Shown here one piece after another: positions 1 through 9,098 of a stretch of 64,000 nt of DNA. The position numbers and the translations under genes are program-made. The notes below the pieces were generated by a model. It searched no databases. It was not told the origin of the DNA and saw only the letters and a program-made list of their open reading frames with translations. Source of the DNA: Algicella marina (GTDB lineage Bacteria > Pseudomonadota > Alphaproteobacteria > Rhodobacterales > Rhodobacteraceae); NCBI RefSeq assembly GCF_009931615.1, contig NZ_CP046620.1:1565501-1629500 (forward strand). The letters run 5' to 3'. The stretch's first letter is position 1; each line of letters starts with the position of its first letter.

Positions 1-227
1 AAGTTCAGGAAATGAATGCTGAACTCGGTGGCTACTACGACATGCTGAAAGACAAGGGCTACCTGTTCGCAGGCGCTCCGGCCTACCCTTTCCATGCACA
101 GGTGCGTGAAGCCACGGCGCCGACCTTCTACAAGATCCTGACCGGCGACCTCGGCGTTTCCGAAGGGCTTGACCAGATGGCCGCCGAAGCCGAAGCGGAG
201 CTGACCAACCTCGGCTATCGCAACTGA
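1..227 (+). CDS. Sugar/polyol ABC transporter substrate-binding protein, C-terminal end (5' truncated)
   Basis: This is the last 75 or so codons of a periplasmic binding protein, open to the window edge in the frame that begins at base 3. It ends in a helical segment typical of family 1 sugar-binding proteins (APAYPFHAQVREATAPTFYKI, then an acidic alanine-rich tail). Two MalF/MalG-like permeases and a MalK/UgpC-type ATPase follow on the same strand, so it is the binding component of that importer. Ligand identity cannot be judged from this fragment; the dehydrogenases and xylulokinase downstream suggest a polyol. The full length lies outside the window. Confidence 0.8.
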   Translation, partial: VQEMNAELGGYYDMLKDKGYLFAGAPAYPFHAQVREATAPTFYKILTGDLGVSEGLDQMAAEAEAELTNLGYRN

Positions 228-249
228 ATCGACCCTCCCTGTCGATCCC

Positions 250-278
250 GGGGCTGCCGCCATTCGTGGCGGCGCCCC
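250..278 (+). terminator. GC-rich hairpin between binding-protein and permease genes (attenuator-like)
   Basis: The arms GGGGC-GCCGCC and GGCGGC-GCCCC pair around the loop ATTCGT, with one bulged T on the 5' side. No U-tract follows. A hairpin between a binding-protein gene and its permease genes commonly protects the upstream mRNA or partly terminates transcription, so that binding protein exceeds permease. That role is inferred here. Confidence 0.5.
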
Positions 279-355
279 ACCCTGCCCGACCGCGACACAT
301 TGACGGGACGGCGCAATCCGATCTCAATACAAACAAAAAACGCGGGAGGTAGACG

Positions 356-1234
356 ATGCGATCCAATGCACTTGGCTGGATCTTACTGGCACCGACGCTG
401 GTGATCCTGTTCTTCTTCGGGGTCCTGCCCTTCATCTACGTGGTGTTCGTCTCGTTTCATTCCTGGAACCCGTTCGCGGCCAATCCGGAAATGGTGTTCA
501 ACGGTGCCGACAACTTCCGCCGGATCGTCTTCGATGCCGAGTTTCTCAATTCCGTCGGCGTGACGGTTATGTTCGTCTTCTTCGCCGTCGTCTCCGAACT
601 GATCGTCGGCTATCTTCTTGCCCAGGCCTTCATGAAGGATTTTCCGGGCAAGGCTATCTTTCGCACCATCCACACCCTGCCGCTGATCATGGCCCCGATC
701 ATCGTCGGCTCCGTCTGGAAACTGATGACGACGCCATCCATCGGCATCATCCCGCATTACCTCGATGAATGGTTCGGCATCACCATGAACATCGGCACTT
801 CCGCCACAGCCGCCTTCACGACCATCGTGATCATGGATGTCTGGCACTGGACACCGCTGGTGACCCTGACGCTGATCGCCGCGCTTGTCTCGCTGCCGCC
901 CGATCCGTTCGAACAGGCGCAGATCGACGGTGCCAACAAGCGCCAGATCTTCTGGCACATCACATTGCCTATGATTGCGCCCGCTGTCGTCGCTACCGTC
1001 TTCATCCGGCTGATGGATGCCCTTCGCACGGTGGACGAGGTTTGGATGCTGACAGGCGGCGGCCCCGGCTCCGCCACCCGGTTCGTCGGCGTTCACATCT
1101 TCAAGGAAGTCTTTCCCAAGACGAACTACGGCTATGGCTCCACCATCTCCGTGATCGTGCTGTACCTGACCATCGTCGCCTGCTGGCTGCTCTACGTGAC
1201 CATGCTTGCGCCCCGCAACACGAAGAAGGGTTGA
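356..1234 (+). CDS. Polyol/sugar ABC transporter permease, MalF-like
   Basis: This 292-residue inner-membrane protein opens with a hydrophobic helix (residues 5-27) and has about six membrane segments. The EAA-type coupling loop near residues 185-205 (EQAQIDGANKRQIFWHITLPMI) matches the binding-protein-dependent permease family that contacts the ATPase. The start is set by a strong GGGAGG Shine-Dalgarno just upstream of ATG. It pairs with the next permease, whose start lies five bases after its stop. By context this is half of the membrane channel of a smoEFGK-like polyol importer. Confidence 0.88.
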   Translation: MRSNALGWILLAPTLVILFFFGVLPFIYVVFVSFHSWNPFAANPEMVFNGADNFRRIVFDAEFLNSVGVTVMFVFFAVVSELIVGYLLAQAFMKDFPGKAIFRTIHTLPLIMAPIIVGSVWKLMTTPSIGIIPHYLDEWFGITMNIGTSATAAFTTIVIMDVWHWTPLVTLTLIAALVSLPPDPFEQAQIDGANKRQIFWHITLPMIAPAVVATVFIRLMDALRTVDEVWMLTGGGPGSATRFVGVHIFKEVFPKTNYGYGSTISVIVLYLTIVACWLLYVTMLAPRNTKKG

Positions 1235-1238
1235 GACC

Positions 1239-2075
1239 ATGAGAAAGCAAAGCCCGATCATCGGTATCATCTTCTGGGTCATTGTCAGTTTCCTGACACT
1301 CTTCCCGATCTACTGGCTGTTCGTCATTTCGGTGAAACCGGCGGTGCAACTGTTCAGCACGCCCGATGTCATCCTCTCCGATCCGTACTGGGGCAACTAC
1401 GCGAAGGTCTGGGGCGATCGGCTGCTGCGCAGCTACATGCTCAACTCGGTGATCATTTCCACCGGCAACGCGGTACTCTGCACCATCCTCGGCTTCTTCG
1501 CCTGTTATGCACTCTCCCGGTTCAACATGGCCGGCAAGGAGTCGATGTTCTTCTGGACGATCACCAACCGTATGGCGCCGCCCGCCGTGTTCCTGCTGCC
1601 GCTGTTCCTGCTGATGACGCAGGTTTACGCCGTCGGCGACTGGCGGCTGCTGGACACGCGGATCGGCATGATCCTTGTATATTGCACCTTCAACCTGCCG
1701 TTTGCGATCTGGACGCTGCGGCCAACGGTGGAAGGCATACCGAAGGAACTGGACGAGGCCGCCTACGTGGACGGCGCATCGCCCTGGAAGGTCATCACAG
1801 AGGTCGTCTTCCCGCTCTGCCGTCCCGGCCTCGCAGTGACACTTATCCTGACATGGGTCTTTGCCTGGAACGAGTACCTGCTGGCAGCGACGCTGACGAA
1901 TTTCAACGCCCGCACGTTGACGACAGGCTTGTCCGAATATGTGACAACCACAGGCACGGAGTGGGGCATCATGGCCACGATATCGGTGTTCACGCTGATC
2001 CCGGCGCTGATCGTCTTTGGGCTGGTGCAGAAACACATCGTCGCCGGACTCACATTCGGCGCAGTGAAAGGATAG
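1239..2075 (+). CDS. Polyol/sugar ABC transporter permease, MalG-like
   Basis: A 278-residue permease with an N-terminal membrane helix (ISFWVIVSFLTLFPIYWLF region) and the EAA loop ELDEAAYVDGASPWKVITEVVFP near residues 170-195. It is the second transmembrane half of the importer. An in-frame extension reaches back into the preceding gene; I prefer ATG 1239 because the hydrophobic N-terminus begins directly after it and an AAGAAGGG Shine-Dalgarno precedes it. The family usually runs 270-300 residues, which agrees. Confidence 0.88.
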   Translation: MRKQSPIIGIIFWVIVSFLTLFPIYWLFVISVKPAVQLFSTPDVILSDPYWGNYAKVWGDRLLRSYMLNSVIISTGNAVLCTILGFFACYALSRFNMAGKESMFFWTITNRMAPPAVFLLPLFLLMTQVYAVGDWRLLDTRIGMILVYCTFNLPFAIWTLRPTVEGIPKELDEAAYVDGASPWKVITEVVFPLCRPGLAVTLILTWVFAWNEYLLAATLTNFNARTLTTGLSEYVTTTGTEWGIMATISVFTLIPALIVFGLVQKHIVAGLTFGAVKG

Positions 2076-2079
2076 GCCC

Positions 2080-2328
2080 ATGGGCGACAATCACGAAACG
2101 CCGCTGGCGACAGCCCATCACGAGGATGATGCACCCGTTGCCGTCACTGGCAAGAATGGCTTCCTGCCGATCGAGACCAACTGGTTCGACCGTCTGTTTA
2201 TCTCCGTGGTCATCTGGGTCGCGATGTCACTCTTCTGGTTCCGCTTCATGGAGCCGATGGGCCTGTCGATCTGGATTTCCAACGTCATCGCACTTGCGCT
2301 GGCGGCACTCATAGTTACGAAAGGCTAA
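2080..2328 (+). CDS. DUF2160-like small integral membrane protein
   Basis: This 82-residue protein has a soluble N-terminus of about 35 residues, followed by two hydrophobic segments (about 38-54 and 60-80). The pattern GFLPI-x-T...DRLFI and the end IVTKG resemble the DUF2160 proteins, including GlpU of the rhizobial glycerol ABC system; I match this by eye only. It starts four bases after the second permease and ends six before the dehydrogenase, so it is an operon member. It may be an accessory subunit of the importer. No biochemical role can be read from the sequence. Confidence 0.65.
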   Translation: MGDNHETPLATAHHEDDAPVAVTGKNGFLPIETNWFDRLFISVVIWVAMSLFWFRFMEPMGLSIWISNVIALALAALIVTKG

Positions 2329-2333
2329 GCCCG

Positions 2334-3386
2334 ATGAAATCGCTTGTCCTTGAACGGAAAGACGAACTCTCCCTGCGCGATTTTCCCGCGATCGACCGCG
2401 AGGAGGAGAAGCTGGGCCCGCGCGACGTGCGGATCAAGCTGCACACGGTCGGCATCTGCGGTTCCGACGTTCACTATTACACGCATGGCCGTATCGGACA
2501 TTTCGTGGTGAACGAGCCGATGATCCTCGGGCATGAAGCCTCTGGCACCGTCATCGAAACCGGCGCGGATGTGACCACCCTGAAGGAAGGGGACCGGGTT
2601 TGCATGGAACCGGGCATCCCCGACCCCAATAGCAAGGCAACGCAGCTTGGCATGTACAATGTCGATCCGGCCGTGCGGTTCTGGGCGACGCCGCCGATCC
2701 ACGGCATCCTGCGGCCAACCTGCGTGCACCCCGAAGCGTTCACCTTCAAGCTGCCGGACAACGTCAGTTTCGCCGAGGCGGCAATGGTCGAACCCTTGGC
2801 CGTGGGCGTTCATGCCGCGACCAAGGCGCGGGTGAAGCCGGGCGACAATGCCGTTGTGCTCGGCGCAGGCCCGATCGGCCTGGTAACGGCGCTGTCGGCG
2901 CTGGCCGCCGGCTGTGCCCGTGTTTACGTGACCGATCTTGCCGACAAGAAACTGGAAATCGCGCAGGGCCTGAGCCCGGCGATCACGCCGGTCAATGTTG
3001 GCAGCGAGAACCTGGTGGAAATCGTCAAACGCGATACCGGTGGCTGGGGCGCGGACATCGTTTTCGAGGCGACGGGCTCTCCCCACGCCGCCAAGACGGT
3101 GTTCGAACCGTTGGCGCCGGGTGGCTGCGTGGTGATGATCGGCGGCCAGCCGGACCCGATCCAGTACGACGCCGGTGCGGCGATGGTGCGCGAAGCACGG
3201 GTGGAGAACATCTTCCGTTACGCCCATGTCTTCCCGCGTTGCGTCGGCATGCTGTCCAGCGGTGCCATCGACGTCAAACCGCTGATCACAAGAACTTTCG
3301 GCTTCGAAGACAGCGTGAGCGCCTTCGAAATCGCAGCCTCCGCACCGCCTGCGGATGTCAAAATGCAGATCGAACTGCCGCAGTAA
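2334..3386 (+). CDS. Zinc-dependent xylitol/sorbitol-type dehydrogenase (MDR family)
   Basis: A 350-residue medium-chain dehydrogenase expected to oxidise a polyol to a ketose with NAD. Catalytic zinc ligands are visible as Cys42 (GICGSD) and the GHE motif at His67-Glu68. The nucleotide-binding motif [10 protein letters not shown] lies near residue 175. The lobe that normally carries four structural-zinc cysteines is present at normal length (after EPGIP), but its cysteines are replaced by Asp, Asn, Ser and others, as in sorbitol dehydrogenases without structural zinc. The downstream xylulokinase makes xylitol or D-arabitol oxidation to D-xylulose the best guess. Confidence 0.82.
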   Translation: MKSLVLERKDELSLRDFPAIDREEEKLGPRDVRIKLHTVGICGSDVHYYTHGRIGHFVVNEPMILGHEASGTVIETGADVTTLKEGDRVCMEPGIPDPNSKATQLGMYNVDPAVRFWATPPIHGILRPTCVHPEAFTFKLPDNVSFAEAAMVEPLAVGVHAATKARVKPGDNAVVLGAGPIGLVTALSALAAGCARVYVTDLADKKLEIAQGLSPAITPVNVGSENLVEIVKRDTGGWGADIVFEATGSPHAAKTVFEPLAPGGCVVMIGGQPDPIQYDAGAAMVREARVENIFRYAHVFPRCVGMLSSGAIDVKPLITRTFGFEDSVSAFEIAASAPPADVKMQIELPQ

Positions 3387-3398
3387 GGGGAGAGAACC

Positions 3399-4460
3399 AT
3401 GGCCAGCGTGACGATAGACAAGGTGATGAAGCGCTATGGCTCCGTCCAGGTGATGCACGGTGTCAGTGTCGATATCGAGGATGGCGAGTTCGTCGTCCTC
3501 GTCGGCCCCTCGGGCTGTGGCAAATCCACGCTGCTGCGGATGCTCGCCGGGCTCGAGGAGATCAGCGATGGCACCATTTCCATCGGCGGGCGTGTAGTGA
3601 ACAACGTCCTGCCGAAGGAGCGGGACATCGCGATGGTGTTTCAGAGCTACGCCCTCTACCCGCACAAGACCGTATTCGACAACATCGGCTTTCCACTCAA
3701 GATGGCAAAGCGCCCGGCGGCGGAAGTGCGGGAGAAGGTCGAGCGGGCGGCGGATATCCTTGACCTCACCAAGTACCTCAAACGCTATCCCAAGGAGCTT
3801 TCGGGCGGCCAACGCCAGCGAGTAGCGATGGGCCGTGCCATCGTGCGCGACCCGCAGGTGTTCCTGTTCGACGAACCGCTTTCCAACCTGGACGCCAAGC
3901 TGCGCGTGACAATGCGTGTCGAGATCAAGGAATTGCATCAGCGATTGGGAACCACCATCGTCTACGTCACCCACGATCAGATCGAAGCCATGACCATGGC
4001 CGACAAGATCGTCGTGATGCGCGACGGGCGGGTGGAACAGATCGGATCGCCCCTCGATCTATACGACAATCCCGGAAATGTATTCGTCGCGGGATTCATC
4101 GGCTCCCCTTCCATGAACTTTCTGCATGGACGGATCGGCGCAAGTGGCGGCGGCAAGGTATTCATCTCGGACGCCGGGCTGGAACTGCCCGTACCGGAGA
4201 GCGCACCCGGCGAGGGCCATGCCGTCACCTACGGTATTCGGCCGGAGCATATCCGCATCGGTGACGGCGGCGTGCCGATGAATGTCGTGGTCGTGGAGCC
4301 GACGGGATCGGAGACGCAGGTCTTTGCCAAATCCGGCAACGATCTGATCGACGCCCTCGTCAAGGAACGGATTTCCGCGCGTTCCGGCTCCCAACTCGGT
4401 TTCCTGATCAATCCCGAGGATGTACACCTGTTTGACCGCGAGTCCCAGCAGCGCCTGTGA
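3399..4460 (+). CDS. Polyol ABC transporter ATP-binding protein, UgpC/MalK family
   Basis: A 353-residue ATPase with Walker A VGPSGCGKST (about residues 37-46), signature LSGGQRQR, Walker B FLFDEPLSNLDA and the switch histidine in VYVTHDQIEAM. A C-terminal TOBE/OB-fold extension (from about residue 235) is typical of the MalK/UgpC group. GGGGAGA precedes ATG. It energises the two permeases encoded at 356-2075. Lying between a dehydrogenase and a HAD hydrolase, it is part of one polyol operon. Confidence 0.9.
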   Translation: MASVTIDKVMKRYGSVQVMHGVSVDIEDGEFVVLVGPSGCGKSTLLRMLAGLEEISDGTISIGGRVVNNVLPKERDIAMVFQSYALYPHKTVFDNIGFPLKMAKRPAAEVREKVERAADILDLTKYLKRYPKELSGGQRQRVAMGRAIVRDPQVFLFDEPLSNLDAKLRVTMRVEIKELHQRLGTTIVYVTHDQIEAMTMADKIVVMRDGRVEQIGSPLDLYDNPGNVFVAGFIGSPSMNFLHGRIGASGGGKVFISDAGLELPVPESAPGEGHAVTYGIRPEHIRIGDGGVPMNVVVVEPTGSETQVFAKSGNDLIDALVKERISARSGSQLGFLINPEDVHLFDRESQQRL

Positions 4461-4526
4461 GCGCCGGGCAAGGGGACGGACAAGCAATTACACCGGCGCC
4501 CAAAGGTGCCAGAAGGACCGGTTTTC

Positions 4527-5219
4527 TTGGCTGAGACGATCAAAGCGGTGATTTTTGACCTTGATGGCTGCCTTGTCGACAGCGAGACGCTGGCCATCGG
4601 CGCGATCACGGACGAAATGCGCGAGATGGGCATTAACGATGTGACGTTCGAGGAAATCCGATCCCGGTTTCTCGGCGTTTCAATGCGGATCATCTGCGAG
4701 GAAGTCGGCAAGCGCACCGGCCGCGGGATCGGCAGTGAATTCGTCGAGCGGGTGGAGGCGCGGCTGTTCGCGCGATATGCACGCGAGTTGCGGCAGATCG
4801 CAGGGGCGGAAGCAATGCTTGATTCCTTTCGCAAGCGTGGCATCGCCATGGCCATCGCCACCGGCGGTTCCATCCGGCGAATGGGTGAGACGGTGCGGAT
4901 GGGCGGTCTGACCCCATGGTTCGACGGCGCGGCCTTCAGTGCCGATCAGGTGGCAAACGGCAAGCCGGCACCGGATCTGTTTCTGTTCGCGGCCGAACAG
5001 CTCGGCGTCGCCCCCGCAGATTGCGTGGTGCTGGAGGACTCGCCACACGGCGTCCGTGGCGCCGTGGCGGCCGGAATGTCCGCCGTGGGGTTCGTCGGCG
5101 GCTCGCATCTGAACGGCATGGAGGACGACCATGCCGCGATCCTGCAAGAAGCCGGGGCGGCGCGGGTCTTCAAACGACTGGAAGACGTGAACGGATATGT
5201 TCTGGCCAAGGCCATCTGA
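4527..5219 (+). CDS. HAD-superfamily hydrolase (phosphatase/phosphoglucomutase-like)
   Basis: About 230 residues with all HAD motifs: the nucleophile motif DLDGCLVDSE at the N-terminus, an IATGG motif II region, a lysine in NGKPAPDLF and the acidic motif VLEDSPHGVRGA. A sugar-phosphate phosphatase role is likely; related genes occur in Rhodobacter/rhizobial polyol loci. Two starts are possible: GTG 4506 or TTG 4527. I chose TTG because AGAAGGA lies nine bases upstream and the product then begins close to the first beta-strand. GTG 4506 would add seven residues. Confidence 0.8.
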   Translation: MAETIKAVIFDLDGCLVDSETLAIGAITDEMREMGINDVTFEEIRSRFLGVSMRIICEEVGKRTGRGIGSEFVERVEARLFARYARELRQIAGAEAMLDSFRKRGIAMAIATGGSIRRMGETVRMGGLTPWFDGAAFSADQVANGKPAPDLFLFAAEQLGVAPADCVVLEDSPHGVRGAVAAGMSAVGFVGGSHLNGMEDDHAAILQEAGAARVFKRLEDVNGYVLAKAI

Positions 5220-5229
5220 GGGGTAAAAA

Positions 5230-6009
5230 ATGGATCTCGAACTGAAGGGTAAACTCGCCGTCGTTACCGGTGGCTCCAAGGGCATCGGTCTTGGAATCGC
5301 CCGGGCCTTTGCGCGCGAAGGCGCAAACGTGGTGATCACGGCGAGAACACACGAGGCCGTGGAGGAAGCCGCCCGCGGTATTGCCGAAGACTACGGCGTT
5401 ACCGCCGTGCCTGTCGCGTCGGACGTGGCGACGGCTTCCGGTTGCCAGGCCGTGATCGACGCGGCCGCGGCCGCGGGCGGTGCCGATATCTTCGTCTCCA
5501 ACGCCGGTACCGGCTCCAACGAGACCGTAGCCGATGCGCCGGACGAAAAATGGACCGACTACTGGGATCTTCACGTGATGGCGGCGGTACGCCTTTCGCG
5601 CGGACTTGCCGATCAGATGGACACGAAGGGCGGCGGGGCGATGCTGATGAACGCCTCGATCTGCGCGGTGCAGCCGCTATGGTATGAACCGATCTACAAC
5701 ACCACCAAGGCGGCCCTGCTGATGTTCGGTAAATGTCTCTCTTCGGAAATGATAAAGCGCAACATCCGCGTCAATACCGTCAATCCGGGCCTGATCCGCA
5801 CCCCGGACTGGGAGAGGACGGCACGTGAATTGCGCGGCGACGGCTGGGAAGATTATCTTCAGGAAGTCGCCGACGAACACGCCGACATCAAGCGGTTCGG
5901 CAGCGTCGAGGAATTGGCGGACTTCTGCGTCTTCCTTTGCTCCCCCCGCGCCGCCTACTCCGTCGGCTCCGCCTACCATGTTGATGGCGGTATGCTGAAG
6001 ACAGTCTGA
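5230..6009 (+). CDS. Short-chain dehydrogenase/reductase (SDR)
   Basis: A 259-residue classical SDR. The cofactor motif TGGSKGIGLG begins near residue 13, NAG lies near 91, the catalytic serine is in NASICA and the Tyr-x-x-x-Lys is in YNTTKAALL. The C-terminus GSAYHVDGGM is typical. The preceding gene ends ten bases upstream, with GAGGGG ahead of ATG. In this operon it probably oxidises a second polyol or epimer to a ketose (compare the SDR sorbitol dehydrogenase SmoS), but the substrate is not determinable. Confidence 0.82.
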   Translation: MDLELKGKLAVVTGGSKGIGLGIARAFAREGANVVITARTHEAVEEAARGIAEDYGVTAVPVASDVATASGCQAVIDAAAAAGGADIFVSNAGTGSNETVADAPDEKWTDYWDLHVMAAVRLSRGLADQMDTKGGGAMLMNASICAVQPLWYEPIYNTTKAALLMFGKCLSSEMIKRNIRVNTVNPGLIRTPDWERTARELRGDGWEDYLQEVADEHADIKRFGSVEELADFCVFLCSPRAAYSVGSAYHVDGGMLKTV

Positions 6010-6056
6010 ATGCGATGTGAATGCTTGCCGGTAACGGCGATGAAGGGAAATGCGCG

Positions 6057-7508
6057 ATGGCGTATCTGGGGATAGACCTTGGCACCTCCGGCTTGCGGGT
6101 GCTGTTGATCGACGGCAATGGTAGCCCCATCGCCGCAACGGAAAGACATTATCCGGTGCTGAACCCGCATCCGGGTTGGTCGGAGCAGGACCCCGCGGAC
6201 TGGATCCGCGCGCTGGAGGAGGCAGTAGCCGAGTTGCGGCAAAGCTGTCCGGACTTCGCCGGTATCGACGGTATCGGTGTCGCGGGTCAGATGCATGGCG
6301 CCACCCTGCTCGACGCGGAAGGCACAGTGCTGCGGCCCTGCATCCTGTGGAACGACTCCCGGTCCCACCAGCAGGCGGCGCGGCTGGATGGGACGCCGGG
6401 CGTGCAAGCCCTGTCCGGCAACATCGTCTTTCCCGGTTTTACCGCCCCGAAACTCGCATGGGTGCAGGAGAATGAGCCAGATATTTTTGCGCGTGTGGCG
6501 AAGGTGCTGCTGCCCGCCGCCTTCCTGAACCATTACCTGACAGGCGATTTCGTCGCCGACATGTCCGACAGTGCGGGAACATCCTGGCTGGATGTCGGTG
6601 AGCGCGCGTGGTCACCGGAACTGTTGGCCCATGGCGGCATGCGCGAAGGCCAGATGCCGAGACTCGTCGAGGGTACCGAAGCGGCCGGCATTCTGCGGCC
6701 TGAACTGGCCGCGCGCTGGGGCCTGTCGGGGACCGTCACCGTCGCCGGCGGCGCTGGAGACAACGCGGCTGCGGCCTGCGGAATGGGGGCCTTGACCGAG
6801 GGGCAGAACTTCATCTCGCTCGGCACATCCGGCGTGCTGCTGGCCGCGCGAGACGGCTACCGCCCTGCCCCGGAAACCGCCGTTCACACCTTCTGCCACG
6901 CCATTCCCGGCCGCTGGTACCAGATGGGGGTGATGCTGTCGGCGGCTGACAGCCTGAACTGGTTCTCGCGCATTTCCGGTCAATCTCCCACCGATCTGAC
7001 CGTGGAACTTGGCGAGACGCTGCAGGCCCCCGGAACCGTCCGGTTCCTGCCCTACCTGTCGGGCGAACGGACACCGCACAACGATGCCGAGATCCGGGGC
7101 AGTTTTACCGGGCTGGCAACAGCCACCGACCGGAAGGCCCTGACCCGCGCGGTTCTGGAAGGCGTCGCCTTCGGACTGCGTGACAGTTTCGAGGCCCTGA
7201 AGGCAACCGATGCGCAGCTGGACAGCCTGATCGCCATCGGTGGTGGCACCCGCTCCCGCTACTGGCTGGAGGTGATCGCCACAGCTCTCGGCGTACCGCT
7301 GCAACTGCCCGGACGCGGCGAATACGGCGCGGCCCTCGGTGCTGCACGCCTCGGTATGGCGGCCGCAACAGGCGCCGACCCGGCGACGATCATGACGGCA
7401 CCACAGATCAGTGCCACGGTGGAACCGGTTGCCGGACTGCAATCCGCTTTCGATGATGCGTATGGCCGCTTCCGCGAGGCCTACCCTGCAGTTCGCGCCT
7501 GCCAGTAG
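6057..7508 (+). CDS. xylB: Xylulokinase, FGGY family
   Basis: A 483-residue sugar kinase with the ATPase fold: GIDLGTSGLRVLLID at the N-terminus, GVAGQMHGA and CILWNDSRS in the substrate region, then GGAGDNAAAACGMGAL and a C-terminal GGGTRSRYW adenosine motif. The Q-M-H-G motif is typical of xylulokinases. The start at 6057 is chosen because GAAGGGA precedes this ATG and the first beta-strand follows at once; an upstream in-frame ATG at 6021 lacks this. It would phosphorylate D-xylulose, feeding the pentose phosphate pathway, and closes the polyol operon. Confidence 0.88.
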   Translation: MAYLGIDLGTSGLRVLLIDGNGSPIAATERHYPVLNPHPGWSEQDPADWIRALEEAVAELRQSCPDFAGIDGIGVAGQMHGATLLDAEGTVLRPCILWNDSRSHQQAARLDGTPGVQALSGNIVFPGFTAPKLAWVQENEPDIFARVAKVLLPAAFLNHYLTGDFVADMSDSAGTSWLDVGERAWSPELLAHGGMREGQMPRLVEGTEAAGILRPELAARWGLSGTVTVAGGAGDNAAAACGMGALTEGQNFISLGTSGVLLAARDGYRPAPETAVHTFCHAIPGRWYQMGVMLSAADSLNWFSRISGQSPTDLTVELGETLQAPGTVRFLPYLSGERTPHNDAEIRGSFTGLATATDRKALTRAVLEGVAFGLRDSFEALKATDAQLDSLIAIGGGTRSRYWLEVIATALGVPLQLPGRGEYGAALGAARLGMAAATGADPATIMTAPQISATVEPVAGLQSAFDDAYGRFREAYPAVRACQ

Positions 7509-7614
7509 CGGTTCGCTGGCGGCCCCAAGGTCAAAACACGCCAGACCGCCCTGGTGAGCCGTTAACTTCGGAGTTTGCCCAATCTGGCCGGCGTGTCCCC
7601 CGGCCGGGAACAAC

Positions 7615-8670
7615 TCAGACGTCCTGAACCGCCACTTCCGTTCGCGTCTCGCCCGATACCGTTATTGCGTCGATCAGCGCCTGTACCCGAAGCGCTTCCC
7701 GTCCGGAGACGATCGGCATACCTCCACCGGCAACGGCGATGGCGAAGTCCTCGATGAGATCGCGATGCCAGTCACACGCGAAGGCCATCGGATCGGCACC
7801 GCCGCCTGTGGTGGCTGCCTGCCCAAATTTCTCGCTGCGGCCATCGCGCCAGTCTATCCGGAGGGTATTGCCTTCCAAAACCGCAGATGCCTCCGAACAG
7901 TCGAGGATAATCCTCTCTGTCGTACCCGGCCATGTTGCCGTCGTGGCCATGATCGAGCCGACGGCACCGCCGGAGAACCGCACGCCGGCGCTGGCGAAGT
8001 CCTCCGCCTCCATTCGGTGCAATCGTGTTGTCGCCGTCAGGGCCTGCACACTGGCCGCAGGCCCGGTCAGGCTCAGCAACAGGTCGAGAACGTGGATAGC
8101 CTGCGTTAGCAATACGCCACCACCGTCGCGGGCCAGCGTGCCCCGCCCCGGTTCGTCATAATAGGCCTGATCGCGCCACCAGGGAATTTCCGCCCGCGCC
8201 AGCGCCAACTCGCCGAGTGCGCCTTCATCCATGATCTGCCGCAGACGTCGCGCGGCCGTCCGCATTCGGTGTTGGAAGACGACGCCCGTCTTCACGCCCC
8301 GGTCTTCGCACAGTGCCACCAGCCGAGCCGCGTCGGTCAGCGTCCGCTCCACCGGTTTCTCCATCAGGATGTGCTTGCCCGCATCGGCCATCAGGCAGAC
8401 AATCTCTTGCCGCGCATCTGGTGGCGTGGCAATCAGCACGCAATCGGTGCCGGGATCTGCAGCAACCGACTGCAGGCTGTCGAAAACATTAAAACCATAT
8501 CTTTCGCGCACTACCTTGGCGCGGTCCGGTGTGCGGTTGTAGATGCCGGAAACATCCACCCGGCCTCGCAACTGATGCAGCGCCTCAAGGTGCGGTTTCG
8601 TCGCCATGCCGAGACCGATCACCGCAATCCGGGCCAGCGGCTTTCCCGGGCCCTCGATTCCGTCACTCAT
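7615..8670 (-). CDS. Gfo/Idh/MocA-family NAD(P) oxidoreductase
   Basis: A 351-residue protein with an N-terminal Rossmann fold (IAVIGLGMATKPHLEAL) and the EKPVERT motif near residue 100 that marks this family. The C-terminal half is the alpha/beta dimerisation domain. Its GTG/ATG start region overlaps the stop of the FucU gene (ATGA), with GGAGG immediately upstream, so it is the last gene of the minus-strand operon GntR-AKR-FucU-MocA. The substrate is unknown; in a fucose-type operon it may oxidise the sugar or a pathway intermediate. Confidence 0.8.
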   Translation of the reverse strand: MSDGIEGPGKPLARIAVIGLGMATKPHLEALHQLRGRVDVSGIYNRTPDRAKVVRERYGFNVFDSLQSVAADPGTDCVLIATPPDARQEIVCLMADAGKHILMEKPVERTLTDAARLVALCEDRGVKTGVVFQHRMRTAARRLRQIMDEGALGELALARAEIPWWRDQAYYDEPGRGTLARDGGGVLLTQAIHVLDLLLSLTGPAASVQALTATTRLHRMEAEDFASAGVRFSGGAVGSIMATTATWPGTTERIILDCSEASAVLEGNTLRIDWRDGRSEKFGQAATTGGGADPMAFACDWHRDLIEDFAIAVAGGGMPIVSGREALRVQALIDAITVSGETRTEVAVQDV

Positions 8671-9098
8671 CCTCCGATCACCCCTTTGGTCAGGATGATG
8701 TTGCCGTAGAGCCGGAATTCCCCGGTCTGGACGACTGCGAATGCCTGCCTTGCCGCCTCGTAGAAAGCGAAGCGCTCACAGGAACCGAGTTTGGCTGGTG
8801 CATCCGCAGTGGCATTCACAATTTGCTGAAACTCGGCCACAATCTCCGGCACGGCCTGCGGATCGCCGACGACCTGCATCGTGAAGGCAGGTTCCTCGAC
8901 AAAGGTATCGAGCGGCAGCAGCTTGAGCACCGCGCGCAATGCATCGGTTGCCGAAACACCATCCAGACGGTGACACCGGGGGCCTAGACCCTCTGCCGGA
9001 AAATTGGCATCGGCGATTACGACGGTGTCGCCATGCCCCATTGCAGCCAAAGACCACAGCAGGTCAGGAGAAAGGATCGGGGGGATATCACGCAGCAT
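8667..9098 (-). CDS. fucU: L-fucose mutarotase, RbsD/FucU family
   Basis: A 143-residue protein whose N-terminus (MLRDIPPILSPDLLWSLAAM, then GHGDTVVIADANFPAE) matches FucU closely, including the conserved histidine and aspartates of the pyranose-binding pocket. It interconverts alpha and beta anomers of L-fucose-like sugars. An extended reading to 9122 is possible, but ATG 9098 has AGGAGA six bases upstream and gives the standard FucU N-terminus. It overlaps the aldose dehydrogenase gene by 11 bases and the MocA gene by 4. Confidence 0.82.
   Translation of the reverse strand: MLRDIPPILSPDLLWSLAAMGHGDTVVIADANFPAEGLGPRCHRLDGVSATDALRAVLKLLPLDTFVEEPAFTMQVVGDPQAVPEIVAEFQQIVNATADAPAKLGSCERFAFYEAARQAFAVVQTGEFRLYGNIILTKGVIGG

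Noticed and set aside
2325-3974. Long minus-strand open frame (549 codons) opposite the polyol dehydrogenase and ATPase genes
   Set aside because: It is antisense to two well-supported genes and has a His/Arg/Asp-rich composition without domains, typical of a high-GC shadow frame.
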